Shown here one piece after another: positions 58,428-64,000 of a DNA stretch of 64,000 nt. The translations under genes and the position numbers were made by a program. The DNA is from Faecalicatena_A orotica (GTDB lineage: Bacteria > Bacillota > Clostridia > Lachnospirales > Lachnospiraceae). The first letter of the stretch is position 1, and each line of letters begins with the position of its first letter. A model generated the notes under the pieces. It was not told the DNA's origin, did no database searches, and saw only the letters and a program-made list of their open reading frames with translations. Location: assembly GCF_040545875.1 (NCBI RefSeq), contig NZ_JBEPMR010000014.1. The stretch is one strand, 5' to 3'.

Positions 58428-58610
58428 ATGTCTGAAATATCAATACTTGATTTACAGAACTTACGTCATCTCATTGGCGGCTATGACACAACACATTGCA
58501 AAATGACCGATTATGCATCCCAGGCCGAAGATCCTGAAGTAAAGAAACTTTTCCAGGATGCAGCTGATTCTGCTATGAAAAACAAACAGGAACTGATGAA
58601 ATTCTTATAA
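58428..58610 (+). CDS. Small helical protein paired with a CotF gene
   Basis: 60 residues, predicted all helical: ILDLQNLRHLIGGYDTTHCKMTDYASQAEDPEVKKLFQDAADSA. Asp/Glu/His-rich helices of this type occur in small ferritin-like or CotF-like spore proteins. A strong SD (AAGGAGGTCCAATT) precedes the ATG. It lies 12 bp upstream of the CotF-like gene, so the two are co-expressed, probably during sporulation. It could be the N-terminal half of a split coat protein. Confidence 0.75.
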   Translation: MSEISILDLQNLRHLIGGYDTTHCKMTDYASQAEDPEVKKLFQDAADSAMKNKQELMKFL

Positions 58611-58622
58611 GGGGTGACGCAT

Positions 58623-58880
58623 ATGAATGAAAAAACAATGGTATCCGACGCATTAGTCGGAGTAAACGGCGAACTGAAAATGTTCGGGGATATGATCCCG
58701 CAGACTGAAAACAAAGAATTAAAGCAATGCCTGAAGCAGATCCGCAACGAATGTGAAATGTCTCAGGAAAAACTCTATCATGTGGCCAGAGAAAAAAGCT
58801 ATTATGTTCCTGCTGCCAAAGCAACTTCTGAGGAAGTAGAGCATGTAAAAAATATCCTGACCCAGCCGAAAACTTTCTAA
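58623..58880 (+). CDS. CotF-family spore coat protein
   Basis: 85 residues matching the Coat F domain of small clostridial spore coat proteins: KTMVSDALVGVNGELKMFGDMI, ELKQCLKQIRNECEMSQEKLYHVAREKSYYVPAAKAT. Helical bundle, Met/Glu/Lys rich, with a Tyr-Tyr-Val-Pro-Ala stretch typical for the family. The start is ATG 58623 with GGGGTG upstream; the in-frame ATG three codons earlier is too near the previous stop. Expression in the mother cell is expected; no sigma-E or sigma-K promoter was identified with confidence. Confidence 0.85.
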   Translation: MNEKTMVSDALVGVNGELKMFGDMIPQTENKELKQCLKQIRNECEMSQEKLYHVAREKSYYVPAAKATSEEVEHVKNILTQPKTF

Positions 58881-58920
58881 AGAAATCATATTTACGCAAT
58901 GAAACCAACTCTCTGATGTA

Positions 58921-58970
58921 AACGAAAAAAGGAGTCCGAAATGATCCATTCCGGATTCCTTTTTTCGTTT
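58921..58970. terminator. Strong bidirectional terminator
   Basis: AACGAAAAAAGGA (58921-58933) pairs with TCCTTTTTTCGTT (58957-58969), continued by TCCG/CGGA after a single mismatch. It separates the convergent CotF and radical SAM genes. Confidence 0.88.
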
Positions 58971-58983
58971 TAATAAAAGCTTC

Positions 58984-60339
58984 CTACTTATTCCAAAGCT
59001 CTTCCGCCTTTTCCTTCCAGTTTTCAGCATATTCCAGACATTTCCCGCAGAGATGCTCTACGGATTCCGGAGACTGCATATCCGTCGATTTGGCCCCCGT
59101 TTTCCTCACCATTTCCATCAGCTTTTCCGGATTCTCGAGCATGGGGCACGGCCTTAAATGGTTTTCGTTAAACGGCTGTCCTTCTCTGTATGCCATAAAC
59201 AACGGCTGTTTAAGCGCCTCGAGAAGACTGACATTACGGATATTTGCACCCGAATAGTGAATGAACACACACGGTTCCACATCGCCGTTGGGATTAATAT
59301 GACAGTAATTACGTCCGCCCGCAATACATCCGCCTACATATTCGCCATCGTTTTGAAAATCAAAGGCAAAGATTGGTTTGCCTCCTTCCATTGCACGGAT
59401 TTCACGGATCCTGTGATAAATGTACTCCCTCTGCTCTTTTGTCGGGAGAAGTTCAACTGCGGCGTCATTACCGACCGGCATGTAATGGAAGTACCATGCA
59501 TAACGGCATCCCTTTTCAATAATCATATCCAGAAATTCATCGGACGTAACGGTATCGATATTTGCACTGGTGTAGCAGATAGATGTTCCGAATATCTGCC
59601 CGTGCGCTTTCAGTATATCCATCGCTTTCATAACCTGATTGAAAACGCCCGGCCCCCTTCTTCCGTCATTGACTTCCTCATATCCTTCCAGACTGATTGA
59701 CAATGAGAGATTTCCTACCTCTTCCATCTCTTCACAGAATGCGTCATCTACCAGAGTTCCATTTGTAAACGCATGGAACGCACAGTCATCATGCTTTCTG
59801 CACAGCCTGATGATGTCCGCCTTTCTGACAAGTGGTTCACCGCCTGTGTACATATAGAAATAGATCCCAAGCTCTTTCCCCTGTGTTATGATACTGTCGA
59901 GCTCTTCATAAGTCAGGGATAATGTATGTCCATACTCTGCCGCCCAGCAGCCGGTGCACTTTAAGTTGCATGCACTTGTCGGGTCCAAAAGAATCAGCCA
60001 GGGAATATTGCACTGGTATTTCTCACGGCTTTCGTGCATGATCTTAGTGCCGCTGAGCATTGCCTCGAATCCCAGATTCATCGCGGTTTTCTTAATCACG
60101 TTCGGGCTCACCTCGTCCAGTATCCTGTTTACATAGGTCATCCATTTCCCATCCTCATCCCGGATCATCTGCCTTGCCGCCTCGTAGCTTTCCGGCTGGA
60201 ACCGGTCCTTCGCAAAATTCTCGGTCAAATCTACCATTTTCAGGAAACTCTTTTCCCTGTCTTTGCTGATGTGCTTCATAGAAGTATCAATCAATTTTCC
60301 GAAAGCGGCCCTCTCAGCCTGATGTCTTAATTTTCCCAT
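58984..60339 (-). CDS. Radical SAM protein with C-terminal cysteine-rich (SPASM-like) region
   Basis: 451 residues. An N-terminal helical region of about 110 residues precedes the radical SAM core: ACNLKCTGCWAAEYG gives Cys124, 128 and 131 for the cluster, then YTGGEPL and SISLEGYEEVNDGRRG. The C-terminal part has further cysteines (GGCIAGGRNYCHINPNGDVEPCVF, CPML, CGKCLEY), fitting auxiliary Fe-S clusters of SPASM/twitch type. Such enzymes modify peptides, proteins or small metabolites; no precursor peptide gene is seen nearby. It is followed 42 bp away by mntP in the same orientation, upstream on the transcript. The substrate is unknown. SD GAGGATATGAG precedes ATG 60339. Confidence 0.88.
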   Translation of the reverse strand: MGKLRHQAERAAFGKLIDTSMKHISKDREKSFLKMVDLTENFAKDRFQPESYEAARQMIRDEDGKWMTYVNRILDEVSPNVIKKTAMNLGFEAMLSGTKIMHESREKYQCNIPWLILLDPTSACNLKCTGCWAAEYGHTLSLTYEELDSIITQGKELGIYFYMYTGGEPLVRKADIIRLCRKHDDCAFHAFTNGTLVDDAFCEEMEEVGNLSLSISLEGYEEVNDGRRGPGVFNQVMKAMDILKAHGQIFGTSICYTSANIDTVTSDEFLDMIIEKGCRYAWYFHYMPVGNDAAVELLPTKEQREYIYHRIREIRAMEGGKPIFAFDFQNDGEYVGGCIAGGRNYCHINPNGDVEPCVFIHYSGANIRNVSLLEALKQPLFMAYREGQPFNENHLRPCPMLENPEKLMEMVRKTGAKSTDMQSPESVEHLCGKCLEYAENWKEKAEELWNK

Positions 60340-60381
60340 ATCTCATATCCTCCTTCACCTTACAGTACATGAAACTTTTCT

Positions 60382-60957
60382 TTAGTTTATTCCCCGGATT
60401 AAAAGTTCAATGCCCCCGATCAGCAGTATACCCCCTCCCAGAATCACGATTTTATTCTTAAACTGGCATCCCAGCCAGTACCCCGCATATAACCCGGCAA
60501 CTACACTGACAGCCGTAACCATACCTACGGTTATTATTGTAATTAAAAAATCTGTCTGGAAAAATCCAAACCCGATTCCTGCGAGAAAGGCATCAATACT
60601 TGTAATGCATGCCCATATGGCAATCTGTTTAAGTTCTACATGCTCCTCCATCTTCTCTATGACTACCTTCTGTCTTCCGGCCTTGCATATCATATAAAGG
60701 CCCAGACCCAGAAAAATAATAACCGAGAGATACCGCCAGTGAACAGCCGCCCTGCCAGCCGGAGCCTTTATCATTGGAATATTCGTGATCATATTTCCAA
60801 GCAGAAGGCTTGCCATCTGCCACACCGTAAAGACACCGCCAATTTTAATGAGAGAAGACTTCCGTATTTCCGGCAGCATAGCGCCTTTATACAATGCATA
60901 CGCAAACACATCCAGAGATAACCCGACCGAAATCATAAGGATTTCAAATAATACCAA
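60382..60957 (-). CDS. mntP: MntP-family manganese efflux pump (putative)
   Basis: Membrane protein of 191 residues with six segments and the two MntP signature helices: ISVGLSLDVFAYALYKG and ITSIDAFLAGIGFGF, each with the Asp needed for Mn2+ transport in the E. coli protein. It exports Mn2+ and protects against overload. The start is TTG 60957 after GGGGAGGAGGAAA; no ATG fits. It heads a two-gene unit with the radical SAM gene. No yybP-ykoY (Mn2+) riboswitch was recognised in its leader; a 17-bp hairpin (61076-61115) lies 120 bp upstream instead. Confidence 0.87.
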   Translation of the reverse strand: MVLFEILMISVGLSLDVFAYALYKGAMLPEIRKSSLIKIGGVFTVWQMASLLLGNMITNIPMIKAPAGRAAVHWRYLSVIIFLGLGLYMICKAGRQKVVIEKMEEHVELKQIAIWACITSIDAFLAGIGFGFFQTDFLITIITVGMVTAVSVVAGLYAGYWLGCQFKNKIVILGGGILLIGGIELLIRGIN

Positions 60958-61075
60958 TTTCCTCCTCCCCTTCCCTATCTATCTGCCTGTTATTATTGTA
61001 ACATTCCATCCCCCGTGCCATAATATTCAATCTCTCCCCCCTGTATCCGAAACCCGACAATTTCCCCGATCTGTT

Positions 61076-61115
61076 CCCACCCGGCTACAAAATCCCGTTT
61101 TTGTAGCCGGGTGGG
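61076..61115. terminator. Perfect 17-bp hairpin
   Basis: CCCACCCGGCTACAAAA (61076-61092), 6-nt loop, TTTTGTAGCCGGGTGGG (61099-61115), then GTTTTC/TTTTC on the plus strand. It has the form of a rightward terminator, but only a leftward gene and a repeat array flank it. Confidence 0.7.
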
Positions 61116-61120
61116 TTTTC

Positions 61121-61328
61121 ATGAGTTTAGTATTTATGATATAATGCTCGCACTTAGCGTGGTTTTTTCACGCTTAGTAAGACATATACCTAAATACTTA
61201 ACGAAGTATTTCACGAGTTTGGTTTTATGGTATAATGCTCGCACTTAGCGTGGTTTTTTCACGCTTAGTAAGACATATACCTAAATACTTAACGAGGTAT
61301 TTCACGAGTTTAGTATTTATGGTACAAT
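61121..61328 (+). repeat. 92-bp intergenic repeat, locus 3 (two units plus partial)
   Basis: Tandem units: GCTCGCACTTAGCG starts at 61146 and 61237 (91 bp apart, one base deleted in the second), and the third box comes 92 bp later. Each unit carries TTTATGGTATAAT-type extended -10 sequence, GCGTG/CACGC and TAAATACT/AGTATTTA arms. The array ends TATGGTACAAT, 24 bp before the TetR ATG. Confidence 0.93.
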
Positions 61329-61351
61329 ACTCGTAAAAGGGGATGATTTTT

Positions 61352-61927
61352 ATGGAAGATAAAAGGGAACTGACTAAGGATTTGCTTACGATGTCTTTCA
61401 AAGAGCTTGTCATGCAGATGCCATTTGAGAAGATAACGATTAAGATGATCACGGATGGCGCCGGTGTCATCCGCCCGACTTTTTATAAACATTTTCAGGA
61501 TAAGTATGAAGTGATTGAATGGATCCTGAAGAAGGATATTGCAGATAAGATTCAGGTACTGACAGATAATAATATGGAGGAAGATATCTTCCGCCTCCTG
61601 TGCAGCTGTCTGGAAAAAGACCGGGAATTCTACAAGAGGCTGTATCTGATAGAAGGGCCAAATTCCTTTGAAGCTTTACTGAGCCGCTACATTTTTGATA
61701 TGTTTCTATCGCTGCTAAATAAATACCCGCTTAAGTCCCCTGACAAGGTTGCAATCCTGTCAAAGGACTCGATGGCGAGATTCTATACGTTCGGTCTGGC
61801 CGATTCGCTGAAATACTGGATCACCCATGATATTCCCTATTCTTCGGATCAGCTTTACGAGGCATATTCTTATATCATCCGCAATTCCATCCTGAATCTG
61901 ATAGAATTTCCGGGCAGCAGAATCTGA
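61352..61927 (+). CDS. TetR/AcrR-family transcriptional regulator
   Basis: 191 residues. The N-terminal helix-turn-helix at about 8-52 reads LTMSFKELVMQMPFEKITIKMITDGAGVIRPTFYKHFQDKYEVI, the usual TetR pattern. The rest is helical (TetR_C, DhaS-like). The start is ATG 61352 with AAAGGGG upstream; ATG 61343 lies too close to the SD. It is divergent from the mntP/radical SAM unit and may regulate it; a palindromic operator other than the repeat array was not found. It is probably transcribed from the last -10 box of the repeat array. Confidence 0.9.
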   Translation: MEDKRELTKDLLTMSFKELVMQMPFEKITIKMITDGAGVIRPTFYKHFQDKYEVIEWILKKDIADKIQVLTDNNMEEDIFRLLCSCLEKDREFYKRLYLIEGPNSFEALLSRYIFDMFLSLLNKYPLKSPDKVAILSKDSMARFYTFGLADSLKYWITHDIPYSSDQLYEAYSYIIRNSILNLIEFPGSRI

Positions 61928-61939
61928 TGCGGGATAACT

Positions 61940-62746
61940 TTAAAACTGCAGGCCATGTCTCACTCTATAGGTGAATTCATGGGCACAGTTTTTGAATCTG
62001 CCCCTGTACGCCCTTCCCATAATATTTTTTTCCAAAGTATCAAGAAAAACACTCATGTGGATTTCTGCACGTTTGTCCGTGTCCTCCATAAAGTATTCCT
62101 CCGCAGCTTTATGGTCACTTACGTCCAGTCTCAGATTCCCGATCTCCTGATCCGTGGCCAGGCAGGCTGCTGCCCTGATCAGAACAGGTTCACAGATATT
62201 GTCTAAATAAAGCTCCTGGTAATCGGTGCAGCGGTATTCCAGCAGATCCGTAACCGCTTTTCTTTTGAAGTATTTTAAAAAATGCTGTTCATATTCGATT
62301 TCCTCAAGATAATCCATGATCAAATCGATGCCCCTTTTGCCGGGGGCCATCCCAAGTGCCGGATAATCCAGTGACAGGATATGATTCTGCGGCTCAAAAC
62401 GCACATCATATTTTGTAAAAAACATGGGCATTCCTTCTATGATTGTTTCCCTGTAATTCCGGCAGCCATAATCCTCGAAATCAGAAGTAATCCTATGATA
62501 AACTTCTTTTGCCCTCATGACCTTGTCCATCGTGAACCTGTAATCCTGCTCGTAGGCAGTCATACAGTCCACTGAAGCACCTCCCAGCAGATCCTTATTC
62601 TCATCCCCGCACTCCTGTATACAGTAAAGAATGGCCTCCATTAGCTGCTGGGCTGTCTCGTAAGAAACAGAAGCACTGTCCTTTGACGTGTACTTATCTG
62701 ACAGTTTTGCCATAACAGGTAATAATTCTTCTATTTTATAAACCAT
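61940..62746 (-). CDS. Conserved protein of unknown function (DUF6179-like)
   Basis: 268 residues, soluble and mostly helical, acidic. It begins with MVYKIEELLPVMAKLSDKYTSKD and contains PGKRGIDLIMDYLEEIEYEQHFLKYF. I believe this matches a family of unknown function (DUF6179) often found beside the next gene, but this comes from memory, not a search. It lies 39 bp after the gene at 62786 in the same direction and is convergent with the TetR gene, 12 bp away, without a clear terminator between. Confidence 0.7.
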   Translation of the reverse strand: MVYKIEELLPVMAKLSDKYTSKDSASVSYETAQQLMEAILYCIQECGDENKDLLGGASVDCMTAYEQDYRFTMDKVMRAKEVYHRITSDFEDYGCRNYRETIIEGMPMFFTKYDVRFEPQNHILSLDYPALGMAPGKRGIDLIMDYLEEIEYEQHFLKYFKRKAVTDLLEYRCTDYQELYLDNICEPVLIRAAACLATDQEIGNLRLDVSDHKAAEEYFMEDTDKRAEIHMSVFLDTLEKNIMGRAYRGRFKNCAHEFTYRVRHGLQF

Positions 62747-62785
62747 GACATTCCCTCCCTGACATGTTGTCTGTATTCATCCTTT

Positions 62786-63328
62786 TTATTCCCAGCACAA
62801 TTCTTTTAGAACCTGCTGATATAGTTCACTGTCCCACCGCCGGGCTTCGTCAAATTCGGAGTACTCTCCCCTTCCGCCGCTGGCGGTATATCCTTTGTGG
62901 CCTTTTCGTACAGCTTCTGCGTATACCTCCAGACAGGTGTCTTCCAGATAGTCAAGACTGCCGAAGCAGACCGTCTCATACTGCTCCTTCATAAAAGTGA
63001 GCACCTCATCATCTGTCATGCGGTCTAAGGTGGCATTCTTAAACTTGTAAAAAATATCCTGCAGCCTTTCCAGGCTCTCCAGATAATTCTGCTGATTGAT
63101 ATACTGTGAATCACAGAATGTATAAATCAGCTTTTCCAGCATCCCGGTCCCCCACTCAAAGCGCCGGAACTGCTTCAGGCTGTCATTCCGGTATGTGACC
63201 AGTTCATTTATCTCTTCTTCCTTAAGCAATAAGCCAAATCGCTCGGTCTTTTGATTCATACCCGAAATGACTGCCAGTTCCTCCTTCCTTCGTGCTGACT
63301 GCATAAGTTCAAAAACATGACTATCCAT
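62786..63328 (-). CDS. Conserved protein of unknown function (DUF6323-like)
   Basis: 180 residues, soluble and helical. It begins MDSHVFELMQSARRKEELAVISGMNQKTERFGLLLKEEE-like sequence (first 20 residues shown by motif ELMQSARRKEE), with GLLLKEEEINELVTYRNDSL and a C-terminal Gly/Tyr-rich stretch. Its family (DUF6323, from memory) is usually linked to the preceding gene. The start is ATG 63328 with AAGGGG 8 nt upstream. The promoter at 63381-63409 would start transcription near 63374, so the longer frame to 63382 is ruled out. Confidence 0.72.
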   Translation of the reverse strand: MDSHVFELMQSARRKEELAVISGMNQKTERFGLLLKEEEINELVTYRNDSLKQFRRFEWGTGMLEKLIYTFCDSQYINQQNYLESLERLQDIFYKFKNATLDRMTDDEVLTFMKEQYETVCFGSLDYLEDTCLEVYAEAVRKGHKGYTASGGRGEYSEFDEARRWDSELYQQVLKELCWE

Positions 63329-63380
63329 AACAAATACCCCTTTCAATGAATCTGCAGGTTTCCTGTAAACAGTGATATTC

Positions 63381-63409
63381 ATTATATGTCCGTCCCCTAT
63401 TCTTTACAA
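63381..63409 (-). promoter_or_regulatory. Sigma-A promoter for the 62786-61940 gene pair
   Basis: Minus strand TTGTAA (63409-63404), 17-nt spacer, TATAAT (63386-63381). Confidence 0.8.
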
Positions 63410-63412
63410 GAC

Positions 63413-63441
63413 TTGAAAAAAAGTGCATTTTGTGGTATTAT
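63413..63441 (+). promoter_or_regulatory. Orphan rightward promoter
   Basis: TTGAAA (63413-63418), 17-nt spacer, TATTAT (63436-63441). The transcript would begin near 63448 and meet a terminator hairpin within 10 nt. Confidence 0.45.
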
Positions 63442-63454
63442 AATGTTAAGAAAA

Positions 63455-63486
63455 GAGGCAGGAAATGAAATTCCCGCCTCTTTTTC
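63455..63486. terminator. Terminator after the DUF2007 gene
   Basis: GAGGC-N-GGAA (63455-63464) pairs with TTCC-N-GCCTC (63471-63480), with A-run and T-run flanks that allow termination in both directions. Confidence 0.8.
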
Positions 63487-63519
63487 TATACCTATTTTAT
63501 ATTTCCTGCCACTTTTGGA

Positions 63520-63762
63520 TTAAGCCTCTTCTACACCTTCAATAATATTTCTAATCAGGTCCTGTGCCCTCTCTACATCTCTTTCATCGGCAAATATATC
63601 CTCGCCATAGATTGAATTTCCTGTATAGATGTCCATGATACCGCCGCTGCCGATTCCCTGTCTGAATGCAGTGATCCCGTTCTGGCTTAGAATATCCAGA
63701 ATCATCTCCGCTTCAATCTTGTCTCTGGCCGTGCATACTTTTGTTACTTTCATGCCTTCCAT
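63520..63762 (-). CDS. DUF2007 putative signal-transducing protein
   Basis: 80 residues with a ferredoxin-like fold typical of DUF2007 (GlnB-like) proteins: VCTARDKIEAEMILDILSQNGITAFRQ, DIFADERDVERAQDLIRNI. Members are thought to bind small ligands; the function is unknown. SD AAGGAGGTGCCATT precedes ATG 63762. It is monocistronic, with a terminator at 63455. Confidence 0.85.
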   Translation of the reverse strand: MEGMKVTKVCTARDKIEAEMILDILSQNGITAFRQGIGSGGIMDIYTGNSIYGEDIFADERDVERAQDLIRNIIEGVEEA

Positions 63763-64000
63763 AATGGCACCTCCTTTGGCTGAATCACCATACAGCTGTG
63801 CTGGTTACCCGCAAAGCCTGGAATAATAAATGTCGTTTATCTTTAATTTTATTGTGCACGTTTTATTTAAAGATGTCAAGCAGAATAAATGTTACTGTTC
63901 ACAGGCAATGTCAGTTAGTTAAGTTACGAGGTTAAATCCTGAATAAGGGTCTAACCTAAATTTAAAAAAATCACCTCTAAAGGTTGACACAGAGCCCAAA
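63763..64000. other. Right-edge intergenic sequence
   Basis: 238 bp to the window edge. AT-rich, with an imperfect inverted pair AGGTTA/TAACCT (about 63929-63957). No gene or clear promoter was recognised. Confidence 0.5.

Larger units (their letters stand above)
60958..61351. other. Divergent region mntP-TetR with hairpin and 92-bp repeats
   Basis: 394 bp. The left 118 bp is the mntP leader without recognised motif. Then come a perfect 17-bp hairpin (61076-61115) and a tandem array of the 92-bp repeat (61121-61328), which ends 24 bp before the TetR gene. Confidence 0.8.

Noticed and set aside
60958..61120. yybP-ykoY manganese riboswitch upstream of mntP
   Set aside because: The conserved core sequences of this riboswitch were not found in the leader.
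61121..61328. CRISPR array
   Set aside because: The 91-92 bp units are repeated throughout with no variable spacers, and there are no cas genes.
1..64000. tRNA or rRNA genes
   Set aside because: No CCA-ended cloverleaf with a GTTCRA arm and no rRNA signature was noticed on either strand.

Overview
The window reads as chromosomal DNA of a spore-forming, low- to mid-GC Firmicute, most likely a Lachnospiraceae (Clostridium cluster XIVa) gut anaerobe. The reasons are the order lepA-hemW-hrcA-grpE-dnaK-dnaJ with a CIRCE operator, a GerMN lipoprotein and CotF-type spore coat genes, strong AGGAGG ribosome binding sites, and sigma-A promoters of the TTGnnn-17-TATAAT type. The assignment rests on gene content and order only; no database was searched. 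No rRNA, tRNA, CRISPR array, prophage or intact transposase was seen.

Layout. 1-3.1 kb: a CBS-type pyrophosphatase cut by the window edge, an S1-domain RNA-binding protein and an Mrp Fe-S carrier. 3.3-10.9 kb: a hexapeptide acetyltransferase, a MATE exporter, a three-gene ABC exporter, and a divergent LiaSR/NarL-type two-component system that probably controls the exporter. 11-23 kb: a glycogen debranching enzyme, then the heat-shock operon, hemW, lepA and holA. 22.9-32.7 kb: an epimerase beside a truncated SDR gene, a two-component system, comEC, a GerMN lipoprotein, a second OmpR-type two-component system, a lipoprotein-type comEA and a small DMT transporter. 32.8-40.8 kb: an arginine operon (argC-GNAT-argJ-argB-argD) and proBA with a long structured leader. 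41-52.6 kb: a TfoX-domain protein, WYL and XRE regulators, a pentapeptide-repeat protein, an iron alcohol dehydrogenase, an isochorismatase-fold hydrolase, signal peptidase I, threonine aldolase and a second ABC exporter with its regulator. 52.7-64 kb: a small membrane protein behind an attenuator-like leader, argG, a uracil permease, a dipeptidase, a C26 peptidase, spore coat genes, a radical SAM protein, MntP, a TetR regulator and conserved genes of unknown function.

How the parts fit. ArgC, J, B, D and the separate argG share AT-rich TTGCATAAT-type boxes over their promoters, so they probably form one arginine-repressed regulon that shares its glutamate supply with proBA. ComEC, ComEA and a TfoX-domain protein suggest an at least partly retained DNA-uptake route. 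The exporters sit next to their presumed regulators.

The least expected material is between genes. A 92-bp repeat, alone or in tandem, lies at three places, always pointing toward the next gene and ending in an extended -10 box. A second repeat family has GGTACACCAC units phased exactly 22 bp apart and leading into a GGGACGTA hairpin with a constant 17-nt loop; it sits between co-directional genes at three places. The proBA leader has two short ORFs and two terminators, arranged so that a ribosome at the second ORF's stop codon would mask the second terminator. A similar leader-peptide and terminator arrangement precedes an unknown membrane protein at 53.0 kb.
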